A stretch of 64,000 bases of DNA from Amycolatopsis sp. A133 (GCF_031082405.1 NZ_JAVHJU010000025.1:62001-126000), one strand, 5' to 3'. Positions 44,802 through 53,894 are shown, counted from the first letter of the stretch. Made by a program: numbers and translations. Notes: a model not told the origin generated them from the sequence alone.

Positions 44802-44999
44802 ATGAACAACTACGCGGGGTTCAGTCGGTTGTGGACGGTCGAGGACGTCTCGAACTATCTCGGCGTCCCGGTTTCGACGCTGTACCAGTGGCGGACCAAG
44901 GGCTACGGTCCGGCCGGCCGTCGGATCGGCAAGTACGTTCGGTACCGGCCAGAGGACGTCAGTTCGTGGGTCGATCAGCTGTCGGATGAGGTGGCGTGA
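44802..44999 (+). CDS. xis: Excisionase (MerR/Xis-type helix-turn-helix)
   Basis: 65 residues from ATG 44802 with GGGGGAGG. The winged-helix excisionase pattern is clear: LWTVEDVSNYLGVPVSTLYQWRTKGYGP then RYRPEDVSSWV. It directs the integrase toward excision by bending att DNA. It sits immediately before the integrase and overlaps its start, the usual AICE order. Confidence 0.9.
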   Translation: MNNYAGFSRLWTVEDVSNYLGVPVSTLYQWRTKGYGPAGRRIGKYVRYRPEDVSSWVDQLSDEVA

Positions 45000-46186
45000 T
45001 GCCTCGTCCTCAACTGGAGATCGGGACGTACGGGGAGATTCGCTACTCGGCAACTGCGAAGGGCTGGCGAGCTCGCGCGCTCTTCCGTGACTTTGACGGT
45101 CAGACGCGGGAGGTCGAGCGCTCCGGAAAGACGAAAGGCAAAGCGGCACAACGACTTCGGGACGCGATCCTCGATTGGTCGGGCTCGACGACCGGCGAGA
45201 TCACCCGGGAGACCCGGCTCAAGGATCTCGCCGCTGTGTGGATCGAACAGGTCCAGCAAGACGTCCGGGAGGGCATCAAATCGCCGACGACCATCAACAC
45301 GTATGAGTCCATCCTCAAGCGACACGTGGTCCCGGGGATGGGTGAGCTGCGGGTGCGCGAGGCGACGGTGATGCGGCTGGACCGGTTCCTTGGCGCGCTT
45401 CAGCGGACCGTCGGGGCGTCGACGGCGAAGACCGCGAGGAGGATGCTGGGCCTGGCCGCGCGGTACGACGCGATCGACAGCAACCCGACGCGGGACACCC
45501 GCCGTATCCCGAAGAGCAAGAAGAAGCCTCGCGCCTTGGACGCGGAGGAGCGCACGAAGTGGCTGGCGAGGGTCGAGGCCAACGAGAAAGCCCGGCGGTG
45601 GGACCTGCCGGACCTCTCGCGCTTCATGATGGCGGCAGGCGTCCGGGTCGGCGAGGCGCTGGCGACGTTCTGGGAAGACGTCGACTTCGTCGCGGGCACG
45701 GTGGACATCACGCACACGGTCGTCCGGGTCAAGGGTGAGGGCCTGCTCCGCAAGCCTCGGCCGAAGACGGAGTCGAGCATGCGCGCACTCCCCCTACCCT
45801 CCTGGGCGCTGACTCTGCTGGAGCGGCGGTGGGCGGAAGCGAACGCAGATGGCCGGCCTCTGGCTAGCCCGATCTTCGCCAGCACGACCGGCACGCTGCG
45901 GGACCCGAACAACGTCCTGCGGGTGCTCCGTGAAATCCGGGGATCGGACGACTTCCTCTGGCTGACGTCGCACAACTTCCGGAAGACGACGGCGACCGCC
46001 CTGGACGACGCGGGCGTCCCGACGCGGCTGATCGCGGATCACCTCGGCCACTCGCGGGTGTCGATGACACAGGACACCTACCTGGGCCGGAAGACGGTCG
46101 ACCCGATCACGGCGCAAGCCCTCGAAGGGCTCTTGGATAAACCGTCGGACCCCAATTCCGGGGATAACCCGGGGAGCCGATCTTGA
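44999..46186 (+). CDS. int: Tyrosine site-specific integrase
   Basis: 395 residues. An N-terminal arm-binding part, a SAM-like core-binding domain (LAAVWIEQVQQDV to MRLDRFLGAL) and the catalytic domain with Arg216 (GVRVGEAL), His325-x2-Arg328 (HNFRKT), His351 (LGHSR) and nucleophile Tyr361 (DTYLGR), all present. It recombines the element's att with the 3' end of the tRNA-Lys gene 40 bp downstream. It appears intact, so the element may still be mobile. Confidence 0.95.
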   Translation: MPRPQLEIGTYGEIRYSATAKGWRARALFRDFDGQTREVERSGKTKGKAAQRLRDAILDWSGSTTGEITRETRLKDLAAVWIEQVQQDVREGIKSPTTINTYESILKRHVVPGMGELRVREATVMRLDRFLGALQRTVGASTAKTARRMLGLAARYDAIDSNPTRDTRRIPKSKKKPRALDAEERTKWLARVEANEKARRWDLPDLSRFMMAAGVRVGEALATFWEDVDFVAGTVDITHTVVRVKGEGLLRKPRPKTESSMRALPLPSWALTLLERRWAEANADGRPLASPIFASTTGTLRDPNNVLRVLREIRGSDDFLWLTSHNFRKTTATALDDAGVPTRLIADHLGHSRVSMTQDTYLGRKTVDPITAQALEGLLDKPSDPNSGDNPGSRS

Positions 46187-46224
46187 CCGGTGGCGACTGA
46201 CAGGCCGCTGACCAGGGAGTTTGA

Positions 46225-46260
46225 GTGGGCCGCCTGGGGCTCGAACCCAGAACCTACGGA
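46225..46260. repeat. Right att repeat within tRNA-Lys
   Basis: 36 bp identical to the copies at 30629 and 34357, covering the T-arm and acceptor 3' side of the tRNA gene. It marks the right junction where the complete tRNA is kept. Confidence 0.9.
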
Positions 46261-46298
46261 TTAAAAGTCCGCAGCTCTACCAATTGAGCTAACGGCCC
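46226..46298 (-). tRNA. tRNA-Lys (anticodon UUU)
   Basis: Read on the minus strand, a 73-nt cloverleaf: acceptor GGGCCGT/GCGGCCC with one G-U pair, D-arm with AGCTCAATTGGTAGAGC, anticodon loop ACTTTTAAT (TTT), T-loop GGTTCGAGCCC, discriminator A; CCA not encoded. The anticodon and T-arm are undamaged, so integration preserved the gene. It is the insertion target of both flanking segments. Confidence 0.95.
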
Positions 46299-46409
46299 GC
46301 TCCCTCAGTTTAGCCAGGTGCCCGGCGGGTGGTTGCACTCCGGGTCCGGCTCACGCTCCGGTGAAGGTCAAGACTGGTCCTTCGCCGGCCGGCTGGCCAT
46401 GATGCCTGC

Positions 46410-46946
46410 ATGCCAGGTTCGCTGCTCATCCTCACCGGGCCGCCCGGGGCCGGGAAGTCGACCGTGGCCCGGATGGTCACCGAAAACGCGTCGCGGGCTG
46501 CTGTGCACCTGCACACCGACAGCTTCTACGTCTGGATCCGGACCGGGTTCGTGCCGCCTTACCTGCCCGAGGCCGCCCGGCAGAACAAGGTCGTGCTCGG
46601 GGTGATCGCCGGGGCCGCCTGTGGTTATGCGCGCGGGGGCTACGACGTTGTTCTCGACGGTGTTGTCGGGCCTTGGGCCCTGCAGCCGTTCCGGGACGCC
46701 GCCGCGCGTGACGGTCTGGACCTCTTCTACGCCGTGCTGCGGCCGAGTCTCGAAGTCACCCTCGCGCGCGGGACCGCGCGGGACGCGCCGGAACTCACCG
46801 CCGTTGAGCCGCTGAAGGGCATGCATGCCGCGTTCACCGGGCTTGGCGACCTGGAACGGCACGTCATCGACACGACGGAGCAGACCGTCGAGGAGACCGC
46901 CGACGTGGTGCGGCGCCGGGCGCGGTCGGCGGCGTTCGCTCTGTAA
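46410..46946 (+). CDS. P-loop kinase-like ATPase (AAA_33 type)
   Basis: 178 residues. Walker A TGPPGAGKST near residue 11, HTDSFYVWI and DVVLDGVVGPW (Walker B-like) and a lid region with Arg residues. It resembles the AAA_33/zeta-toxin/chloramphenicol-phosphotransferase group of small-molecule kinases. Substrate unknown. It is the first gene right of the tRNA. Confidence 0.83.
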   Translation: MPGSLLILTGPPGAGKSTVARMVTENASRAAVHLHTDSFYVWIRTGFVPPYLPEAARQNKVVLGVIAGAACGYARGGYDVVLDGVVGPWALQPFRDAAARDGLDLFYAVLRPSLEVTLARGTARDAPELTAVEPLKGMHAAFTGLGDLERHVIDTTEQTVEETADVVRRRARSAAFAL

Positions 46947-46996
46947 TCCCCTGTGGACGGACGCGCGGGGCCGGCCGGGCCCCGCGCGTCACGTCG

Positions 46997-47845
46997 TCAG
47001 CACTGGACGAAGAGACCCGTGTAGGCGGTGCACTTCTTCGACGCCTTGTCGTTGGCCGCCTCCGGGTCGGCCGGTGCGCTCGCCGCTCGCTGGGCCGTGG
47101 CCGTGAACGCGCCCCATGCGAAGAAACCGCCCTCGGACGTGAACTTCGCCGTCGCCGACGCGCCCGGGGCCAGCGTGCCGATCGCGCAGGTCAAGGTGGC
47201 TCCCGAGCGGGTGCAGCCCGTCATGGCGGCGATCGTGCGGCCCGAACCCGGGTTGGCCGTCACGCGGACGCCGGTCGCGGTGGCCGGGCCGGTGTTCGAC
47301 ACCTTGATGACGTACTCGACGCGGGCGACCAGGCCGGCGCGCGGGGTGGCGGTCAGGGCCACCTTGACGTCGGTCTCGTCCGGCGGGGCGATCGTGATGA
47401 CTGGGCCGTCTTCGACGGCGAACGCGTAGTTGTCGCCGGCGAACTGGTGCTGGAGCGTGAACTGGCCGGGCTGGACGTCCTCCTGGACGCGCAAGGTGTA
47501 CGTCACCGTCCGGCTCTCGCCCGCCCCCAGGTCGCCGACGCCGCCGCGGAAGCTGCTGAGGTACGGCGCGCACGGCGCGATCACCCCGGTGCAGGAGACC
47601 AGGTCCACCACGTCGGCGATCGGCTTTTCCTTGACGTAGAGCGCGGCCTTCGCACCCGTGACCGTGAAGTCCGCCGGGTTGGTCAACTGCTCCGTGACCG
47701 TGATCGTGTCGCCCGCGCGCACGGTGGTCGCGCTGATGTCGATCGTGCTCGCGGGCGGAGCCGCGGCGGCGATGGTGGGCGCCGCGCACAGGACCGCGGT
47801 CGTCAGCACGGCCAAAACGGCAGTTCTTCGTCCGGTTCGCTGCAT
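46997..47845 (-). CDS. Secreted DUF11-domain protein
   Basis: 282 residues from ATG 47845. Signal peptide (AVLAVLTTAVLCAAPTIAAAA) followed by two Ig-like beta-sandwich regions with DUF11 features (VEYVIKVSNTGPATATGVRVT, LTCAIGTLAPGASATA). Paired cysteines are consistent with export. DUF11 domains occur in surface adhesin-like proteins. No sortase motif is present. Role unknown. Confidence 0.85.
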   Translation of the reverse strand: MQRTGRRTAVLAVLTTAVLCAAPTIAAAAPPASTIDISATTVRAGDTITVTEQLTNPADFTVTGAKAALYVKEKPIADVVDLVSCTGVIAPCAPYLSSFRGGVGDLGAGESRTVTYTLRVQEDVQPGQFTLQHQFAGDNYAFAVEDGPVITIAPPDETDVKVALTATPRAGLVARVEYVIKVSNTGPATATGVRVTANPGSGRTIAAMTGCTRSGATLTCAIGTLAPGASATAKFTSEGGFFAWGAFTATAQRAASAPADPEAANDKASKKCTAYTGLFVQC

Positions 47846-48057
47846 GTGGGTGATCTCCTGGTTCCGAACCGAGGGGTGCCGCTCCGACCGGTGAAACTGG
47901 CGTGCGCAGCAGGGGTGACGAAGATCAGATCGCCGCACCCCGAGATTCGTTACCGGGTTCGCCAAACCGTGCTTGAACTGCGGTTTTGCGGCGGTTGCCC
48001 GGTCACCGACCGCGGGAGCGAACCGAAACTGTCGGACCCCTGTGGCACGCTCCGCAC

Positions 48058-48600
48058 ATGACCGAACACACCACCCCGGTGGCGCCGCCGCCCCGCCTGA
48101 CCGGCGCCAGAATCGACCCGACGCCGGTCGCGGACGAGCGCCAAGCCCTGACCGAAAGCCTCGACTACTTCCGGCGCACCTTCGAGCTGAAATGTGCCGG
48201 TCTGGACCCGGCACAGCTGTCCGAACGCTCGGTACCACCGTCCACACTGACCCTGCACGGGCTGCTGCGGCACCTCACCGGCTGCGAACGCTGGTGGTTC
48301 CGCATCCAGTTCACGGGTGAGGACATCCCGAACCTCTACTACTCCGACGACGACCCGGAGCAGGACTTCACCGACCTCGGCGGCGACGTCGACGAGGCGT
48401 TCTCGTTGTGGCACGCGGAATGCGCGCGCTCCCGCGAGATCATTGCGGCCAGCTCGCTCGAGCAGACCGGCACCCGGCGCAGCACCGGCGAACCGTTCAC
48501 CCTGCGCTGGCTGATGCTGCGCATGATCGGCGAGTACGCGCGCCACATCGGCCAGGCCGACCTGATCCGCGAGCGGATCGACGGCGCGACCGGCGAATGA
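48058..48600 (+). CDS. DinB-family protein (DUF664)
   Basis: 180 residues, four-helix-bundle DinB fold. Metal-binding His positions are visible in HGLLRHLTGCERWWF and in the C-terminal MIGEYARHIGQADLIRE. Relatives include mycothiol-dependent transferases, but this one's reaction is not known. Convergent with the TMEM175 gene (4-bp gap). Confidence 0.88.
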   Translation: MTEHTTPVAPPPRLTGARIDPTPVADERQALTESLDYFRRTFELKCAGLDPAQLSERSVPPSTLTLHGLLRHLTGCERWWFRIQFTGEDIPNLYYSDDDPEQDFTDLGGDVDEAFSLWHAECARSREIIAASSLEQTGTRRSTGEPFTLRWLMLRMIGEYARHIGQADLIRERIDGATGE

Positions 48601-48604
48601 CGGC

Positions 48605-49246
48605 TCAGGCGGCTGCCGCGCGGCGGCGGAAGCGGAAGAGGGGGTTGGCCACGAGGGGTACGACGATCCAGCACGCATAGGCCCAGTGCGTGAAGAAGGC
48701 GACCGGGATCGAAACGGCGAAAGCGGCGATCATCGCGCCGATCCCGCGGTAGACCACGCCGAAGAGCTCCGGCGGGGTGTCCGCGCGGTAGAGGTGGTGC
48801 CGTTGGACCTGCCAGGTCATGAGGAGAAACAGCGTCAGCGCGACGACCTGCACGGCGGCGTAGAAGACGAAGCGGAACTCGAACGCGCCGTCTTCGGCGA
48901 TCACCTTCGTGGCGAAGGGCATGATCACCTGCGCCAAGAGCCAGCCGAAGGTGAGGCGGGCGAGCCCGCCGCCGAGCTCGGTGACGTAGTTGAACAGGCG
49001 GTGGTGGGCGCGCCAATGGCCGCCGATGACGATGAAGCTGATCAGGAAGGAGACGTATTCGGACTGGTGATGACCGAGTGACCGCAGCAGTTCGGCGCTG
49101 GTGGCGCCCTCCGGCAGCGGCAGCTCGAGCGCGAGCAGCGTGATCGCGATGGCGACGACGGCGTCCGAGAAGAAGGTCAGCCGTTCGGCGGCGATCCGCC
49201 GGGGTTCGGTGCCGGCGGTGTCCTCACCGGACGGGGCGCTGGTCAT
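48605..49246 (-). CDS. TMEM175-family potassium channel
   Basis: 213 residues with six hydrophobic helices. The defining motif is at the first helix: RLTFFSDAVVAIAITLLALEL (FSDxVxAIAIT). Bacterial members are tetrameric potassium leak channels whose filter is formed by the first helix. Divergent from pcaB with a ~68-bp gap. Confidence 0.92.
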   Translation of the reverse strand: MTSAPSGEDTAGTEPRRIAAERLTFFSDAVVAIAITLLALELPLPEGATSAELLRSLGHHQSEYVSFLISFIVIGGHWRAHHRLFNYVTELGGGLARLTFGWLLAQVIMPFATKVIAEDGAFEFRFVFYAAVQVVALTLFLLMTWQVQRHHLYRADTPPELFGVVYRGIGAMIAAFAVSIPVAFFTHWAYACWIVVPLVANPLFRFRRRAAAA

Positions 49247-49314
49247 GGCCGATGAGCGTGCCAGACCCGATCGTGCGGCCGTCGCCGAGGTCGGCCGCGT
49301 GCGATGCTGACGCC

Positions 49315-50721
49315 ATGACCGTCGACCCCGATTGCGGACTGCTGTCCCCGGTGCGGGCCGGTACGCCTGCCGAAGCTTCGACCGGGGACGAGGCCTGGTT
49401 GCGCGCGATGCTCGACGCCGAGGCGGCGCTCGCGAGGGCGCAGGCGCGGCTCGGGACGGTGCCGCCGGAGGCCGCGGACGCGATCACGGAGGCCGCGGGC
49501 AACGCGCGGATCGACGTCGTCGAGCTGGCGCGCGGGGCGCGGGCGACCGCGAACCCGGTCGTCGGCTTGGTGAAGGCGCTGACGTCGGCTGTGGGCGAAC
49601 TCGCGCCCGGTGCCGCCGAGTACGTGCACCGCGGCTCGACCAGCCAGGACATCTTCGACACCGCGATGATGCTGGTCGCCGACCGGACGCTGCGGCCGCT
49701 CGCCGACGACCTCGACACCACTGCCGAGGCACTGGCCGGGCTGGCCCGCGCGCACCGGGACACGACCATGGCCGGCCGGACGCTGACGGCGCACGCGGTG
49801 CCGACGACGTTCGGGCTCAAGGCCGCGGGCTGGCGGCAGCTGGTGCTGGACGCGGCCGTCCGCATCCGGCGCGTGCTCGACGGCGGGCTGCCGGTCTCGC
49901 TGGGCGGCGCAGCCGGAACGCTGGCGGCGTACGTCGAGTACGCGCGCCTGGCCGGCGACGCGGACGTCGGCGGCTATGTGGAACGGCTGACCGCTGCGTT
50001 CGCCGAGGAGACCGGGCTGGCCGCGCCGGTGCTGCCGTGGCACTCGCTGCGGACGCCGGTCGCCGACCTCGCCGGTGCGCTCGCGTTCGCCGCCGGGGCG
50101 CTGGGGAAGCTGGCCGTCGACGTCGAGACGCTCAGCCGGACCGAGCTGGGCGAGGTCGCCGAACCGGCCGCCGATGGGCGGGGTGGTTCGTCGGCGATGC
50201 CGCACAAGCGGAACCCGGTGCTCGCGACGCTGATCCGCTCGGCCGCGCTGCAGGTGCCGGTGCTGGCCGCCGGGGTCACGCAGTCGATGCTCGCCGAGGA
50301 CGAACGCTCGGCCGGCGTGTGGCACGCCGAGTGGCAGCTCGTGCGCGAGTGCCTCCGGCTGACCGGCGGGGCCGCGCACACCGCTGCCGAGCTCGCGCGC
50401 GGGCTCACCGCGGAGCCCGGGCGGATGCGGGCGAACCTGGCGTCGACGCACGGGCTGATCGTCTCCGAGCGGCTCTCCGCTGTGCTCGCGCCGCTGCTCG
50501 GCAAGGCGAAGGCCAAGGAACTGCTGGGCGAGGCGTCCCGTCAGGCGGTGCGCGAAGACCGGCCGCTCCGCGACGTGCTGGACGAGCTGCCCGCCATCAC
50601 CGGCGTGCTGACGCCGGCCGCGCTGGACGAGCTGCTCGACCCCGCCGGCTACACCGGCGCGGCGGCCGCGCTGGTCGACCGGGCCCTCGGCAGCAAGCCG
50701 AACCCGAGGGCTTCGGAGTAG
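49315..50721 (+). CDS. pcaB: 3-carboxy-cis,cis-muconate cycloisomerase
   Basis: 468 residues of the fumarase/aspartase superfamily. Signature GGSSAMPHKRNP and the active-site region HRGSTSQDIFDTAM identify PcaB-like enzymes of the beta-ketoadipate pathway, which form gamma-carboxymuconolactone from beta-carboxymuconate. An adenylosuccinate-lyase-like alternative is less likely because of PcaB-type length and C-terminus. No other pca gene is nearby, so it stands apart from its pathway. Start ATG 49315. Confidence 0.85.
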   Translation: MTVDPDCGLLSPVRAGTPAEASTGDEAWLRAMLDAEAALARAQARLGTVPPEAADAITEAAGNARIDVVELARGARATANPVVGLVKALTSAVGELAPGAAEYVHRGSTSQDIFDTAMMLVADRTLRPLADDLDTTAEALAGLARAHRDTTMAGRTLTAHAVPTTFGLKAAGWRQLVLDAAVRIRRVLDGGLPVSLGGAAGTLAAYVEYARLAGDADVGGYVERLTAAFAEETGLAAPVLPWHSLRTPVADLAGALAFAAGALGKLAVDVETLSRTELGEVAEPAADGRGGSSAMPHKRNPVLATLIRSAALQVPVLAAGVTQSMLAEDERSAGVWHAEWQLVRECLRLTGGAAHTAAELARGLTAEPGRMRANLASTHGLIVSERLSAVLAPLLGKAKAKELLGEASRQAVREDRPLRDVLDELPAITGVLTPAALDELLDPAGYTGAAAALVDRALGSKPNPRASE

Positions 50722-50796
50722 CAGTCACGCCCCGGGGGTGTGGCTGGCGGGCGGGCCACCGCGACGGTGGGAGCTCCCGGCACGGGCGGCCCCGCC

Positions 50797-50864
50797 GCAC
50801 CGGCGGGCTGGACGCACCGGCGGGCTGGACGCACCGGCGGGCTGGACGCACCGGCGGGCTGGAC
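50797..50864. repeat. Four perfect 17-bp tandem repeats
   Basis: GCACCGGCGGGCTGGAC is present four times head-to-tail after pcaB. It is not multiple-of-three coding in any supported gene. It lies in the 425-bp gap 50722-51146, the rest of which holds the 30-bp direct repeat and the lipoprotein promoter. Confidence 0.9.
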
Positions 50865-50881
50865 GCCCAGGCCCCCGGCGG

Positions 50882-50955
50882 CCGAGCACCCTGGCCACGG
50901 CAGCCCTACCCAGACCCCCAGCGGCCCGAGCACCCTGACCACGGCAGCCCTACCC
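50882..50955. repeat. 30-bp direct repeat, two copies 44 bp apart
   Basis: Copies at 50882-50911 and 50926-50955 differ by one base. They begin CCGAGCACCCTG and end CGGCAGCCCTACCC. Adjacent to the 17-bp array, giving a repeat-dense spacer. Confidence 0.8.
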
Positions 50956-51146
50956 CAGTCCCTACTGGCTCCACCAGTCCCCGACGGCCAAGCCGCGCAG
51001 CTCAGGCGGTCCCCGTCGGCGCCGGCCCGCCCCTCGACCAACCTCGGGGAAAATTCTTTGAACCGCCTCCGCCACGGGTCCGTGTAGTGGGTATCAAGCA
51101 GCCGCACCGAGCGGCGGGAAATCCAACGGACACAAGGAGAACTTCC

Positions 51147-52151
51147 ATGCTTCGCACGCGCATCGCCGTCTCCGTCGCCGCGGCGGCAGCCGGGCTGGCA
51201 GTGCTCACCGCTTGCTCGGGTGTCGAGACTGCTCAGCCGGTTGTCGCTCCGGCGGCGGCCGGTGGCACCGGGGGCGGCCAGGCCGCCAACGGCCAGGTGG
51301 GTAACGCTGCTCCGGCGTCGAACGAATCGAAACTGGTCGTCGCCGACGTCGCCGATGTCGGGCAGGTGCTCACCGACCAGAACGGCATGACCCTCTACCG
51401 GTTCGACAAGGACACCGCCAAGCCGCCGAAGTCCAACTGCGACGGTGACTGCGCCAAGGCCTGGCCGCCGATGCTGGCCACCGGGGACGTGCAAGTCCAA
51501 GGCGTCGACAAGAACATGGTCGGGAAGGTGACGCGCTCCGACGGGACCGAGCAGATCACCGTCGGCGGGTGGGCGCTCTACCGCTACGCCAAGGACACCA
51601 AGGCCGGCGACGCGACCGGCCAGGGCGTCGGTGGCGCCTGGTACGCGGCGAACGCCAAGGGCGGGAAGGCCGGGCAGGCCGCCGCGGCCGGCTCCGAAGC
51701 CGGTGCCGTCAAGCTCAGCGCCAGCAAGATCGACGGCCTCGGCGACGCGATCGTCGACCAGAACGGCATGACGCTCTACCTGTTCCAGAAGGACAGCAAG
51801 AAGGCCAAGACGTCCGCCTGCAACGGCGACTGCGCCAAGACCTGGCCCGCGGTCCTCTCCAACGGCAAGGTCGAGCTGCAGGGCATCGACTCGAAGCTCC
51901 TCGGCAGCGTCAAGCGCGCGGACGGCACCGAGCAGGTCACCATCGGCGGCTGGCCCGTCTACACCTTCTCGAAGGACACCAAGCCGGGCGACGCGAACGG
52001 CCAGGGCGTGAACGGCACCTGGTTCGTCATCGAGCCCGCCGGCTGCAAGGTCGGCAGCAACCCGGCGACCGCTGCCGGCCAGCAGCAGGCTCCGGCCGGC
52101 AGCGGTGCGGGGACCAGTGACTCCTCCGGTTCCGGTGGCACCACCTACTGA
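51147..52151 (+). CDS. SCO0930-family lipoprotein (duplicated secreted repeat)
   Basis: 334 residues from ATG 51147 (AAGGAGA). Lipobox LAVLTACSG. Two repeats of the ~100-residue Lipoprotein_15 type follow: TDQNGMTLYRFDKDT, CDGDCAKAWPP, GGWALYRYAKDT and then VDQNGMTLYLFQKDS, CNGDCAKTWPA, GGWPVYTFSKDT. The Gln/Ser/Gly tail is disordered. Members sit on the outer face of the membrane, and their role is unknown, possibly in redox or metal handling given the conserved paired Cys. Confidence 0.92.
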   Translation: MLRTRIAVSVAAAAAGLAVLTACSGVETAQPVVAPAAAGGTGGGQAANGQVGNAAPASNESKLVVADVADVGQVLTDQNGMTLYRFDKDTAKPPKSNCDGDCAKAWPPMLATGDVQVQGVDKNMVGKVTRSDGTEQITVGGWALYRYAKDTKAGDATGQGVGGAWYAANAKGGKAGQAAAAGSEAGAVKLSASKIDGLGDAIVDQNGMTLYLFQKDSKKAKTSACNGDCAKTWPAVLSNGKVELQGIDSKLLGSVKRADGTEQVTIGGWPVYTFSKDTKPGDANGQGVNGTWFVIEPAGCKVGSNPATAAGQQQAPAGSGAGTSDSSGSGGTTY

Positions 52152-52166
52152 ACGACCCCGAACTTC

Positions 52167-52817
52167 CTAGTGGGCGAGGCCCGGCGGACGCTCTTCGTGA
52201 GTGACCTCCGGGCCTCGCCCCTTGTGGTCACGACGCAGGAACGACCGGCGGCGCGGTTCGCCGGTCGCCCCGTCGGTGCGGTCGGCGTCGGTGCGGTCCA
52301 TGATTTCGGTGCGGTCGGTGGTGCGCTGCTCGGCCACCGTCGGCTCGTCGGCCGTCTCGTCTTCGGGCAGCAGGATGGTGCGGCGGGCGGGCAGCACCGC
52401 GATCAGCAGACCGAGCGCGGCGACGCCGAGGTGCAGCCAAGTGTCGGCGCGCCCGAGGTCCATCGGGTTGCCGGCGTTGGCGAAGGGGTTGGTCGCGATG
52501 AGGCCGTCGATCATCAGGCCCCACACGAACAGCAGGCCGTAACCGATGAACAGCAGCCAGCCGAACACCCGCGCGCGGCCCGAGCCGAACGCCAGCAGCA
52601 GGCCGACCACACCGGTCACGACGCGGACGAGGCTCATCAGCGGATTGCCGGAGAACCTCCAGAACCCGGCTTCGTTGTGGCCGGCGAAGTTGCCGAAGCC
52701 GGTCCTGGTCAATCCGATGATGCCGACGACGAGGAACGCGATCCCGGCCAGTCCGGCCAGCACCTGCGCCGGCTGCAGGCCGCGGACCCGGATGCGTGCG
52801 CCTTTCGCGTGAACCAT
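52167..52817 (-). CDS. DUF4383 membrane protein
   Basis: 216 residues from ATG 52817. Four membrane helices with the DUF4383 pattern (GLTRTGFGNFAGH, ADTWLHLGVAALGLLIAVLP) and a charged disordered cytosolic tail of ~70 residues rich in Asp, Arg and Thr. Function of the family unknown. Confidence 0.88.
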   Translation of the reverse strand: MVHAKGARIRVRGLQPAQVLAGLAGIAFLVVGIIGLTRTGFGNFAGHNEAGFWRFSGNPLMSLVRVVTGVVGLLLAFGSGRARVFGWLLFIGYGLLFVWGLMIDGLIATNPFANAGNPMDLGRADTWLHLGVAALGLLIAVLPARRTILLPEDETADEPTVAEQRTTDRTEIMDRTDADRTDGATGEPRRRSFLRRDHKGRGPEVTHEERPPGLAH

Positions 52818-53007
52818 GACTCCAGTCCTTCCCAGCGGGTGGTGACGATTGTCACCGCGCTGGGGTACCCCGCGAACACGGTGAGCGAAACGATCCTGCT
52901 TGCCCGCAGGCCGCCTGCGCGTTCCCGGATCCGGGCCCCTTCGAGAGCTATCCCACAAACCGGCCCGATCCGGCGAACAGCGCGCGGCCTTCCCGGCAAT
53001 CCGGATC

Positions 53008-53889
53008 ATGCGCAAGCTGAGCGGCATCTTCCTGGTGGGGCTGTGCCTGGGGGCGGTCGGCGCGGTGGTGGTGACGGCCAGTCACAGCGCCGCCGCGCCG
53101 ATCGCGGTCACCGAAGCCGTGCCGACGATCTCCGCCTCGCCGAGTTCGCCACCCGCGGAACCGGAACCGGCCCCGACATCCGAGCCGCCGGCGACGCCGA
53201 CCCCGGCGCCCAAGACCGAACCCGCCGCGGTGGACGCCGCCGCGGTGGACAAGCTGGTGCGCGGCGGCAACGTCAGCGCCGTCGTGTTCGACCGGGAGCG
53301 CGGCGCGGCGACCGTCTCGGTGCACGCGGACCGCGGGTACACCTCGGCGTCGCTCGTCAAGCTGCTCATCGCCCTCTCGGCCCTCGAGCGCGGCGGTCCC
53401 GTGGCGGACGTGCAGCGGATGCTGTCCCGCAGTGACGACGAGCTCGCGAGCCGGTTCTGGGTGACCTACGGCGGCACGTCGATCGTCACGCGCTGGGCGG
53501 CGAAGATGGGCCTCACCGGCACCCGGCCGCCCGCGGATTCCGGCCGCTGGGGCGACACGCGCCTCACCGCGTCGGACGTCGTGCGGATTTACCAGTACCT
53601 GCTGGACCACAAGTCGAGCACGATCATGACGGCGCTGCGGGACGCGACCGAGCGGGGGTCCGACGGGTTCCGGCAGTACTTCGGCATCCCGGACGCCGCC
53701 GCGGGGCGTGCGTGGGCGGTGAAGCAGGGCTGGTCGTGCTGCGGGCCGACGCGGATGCTGCACACCTCGGGTGTGCTCGGCGACGACAGCCGCTACATCG
53801 TGGTGGTGCTGAGCGAGCACCCCGTCAAGGTCGACTACGCGACCGCGTCGAAGCGGGTCACGGAGGTCGTCTCGACGTTGCTCGGCTGA
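53008..53889 (+). CDS. Secreted serine hydrolase (class A beta-lactamase-like)
   Basis: 293 residues from ATG 53008. N-terminal signal or anchor, a Pro/Glu/Thr-rich linker to about residue 75, then a penicillin-binding-like domain with Ser-x2-Lys (SASLVKLL), SDDEL-type second motif and a late motif near KQGWSCC in place of a canonical KTG. Such actinobacterial proteins are often annotated as serine hydrolases without proven beta-lactamase activity. Confidence 0.82.
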   Translation: MRKLSGIFLVGLCLGAVGAVVVTASHSAAAPIAVTEAVPTISASPSSPPAEPEPAPTSEPPATPTPAPKTEPAAVDAAAVDKLVRGGNVSAVVFDRERGAATVSVHADRGYTSASLVKLLIALSALERGGPVADVQRMLSRSDDELASRFWVTYGGTSIVTRWAAKMGLTGTRPPADSGRWGDTRLTASDVVRIYQYLLDHKSSTIMTALRDATERGSDGFRQYFGIPDAAAGRAWAVKQGWSCCGPTRMLHTSGVLGDDSRYIVVVLSEHPVKVDYATASKRVTEVVSTLLG

Positions 53890-53894
53890 GCGGC

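Larger units (their letters stand above)
34357..46224. mobile_element. Segment B: integrative element of the AICE/pSAM2 class
   Basis: An 11.9-kb element bounded by att repeats at 34357 and 46225. Its core is the standard AICE set in order: GntR regulator, small conserved proteins, FtsK/TraB-like ATPase, RepSA-like initiator, excisionase, tyrosine integrase and att/tRNA. Cargo lies at the left end (34846-37598). It should excise, replicate by rolling circle and transfer as double-stranded DNA, as known for pSAM2; this is inference from gene content. Confidence 0.88.

Noticed and set aside
50797..50864. CRISPR array
   Set aside because: Repeats are 17 bp without spacers and no cas genes exist in the window.
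49332..51146. Long frame joining pcaB shadow, the repeat region and the lipoprotein
   Set aside because: Only the part from the ATG at 51147 with its ribosome site and lipobox is real; upstream is open by chance in GC-rich DNA.
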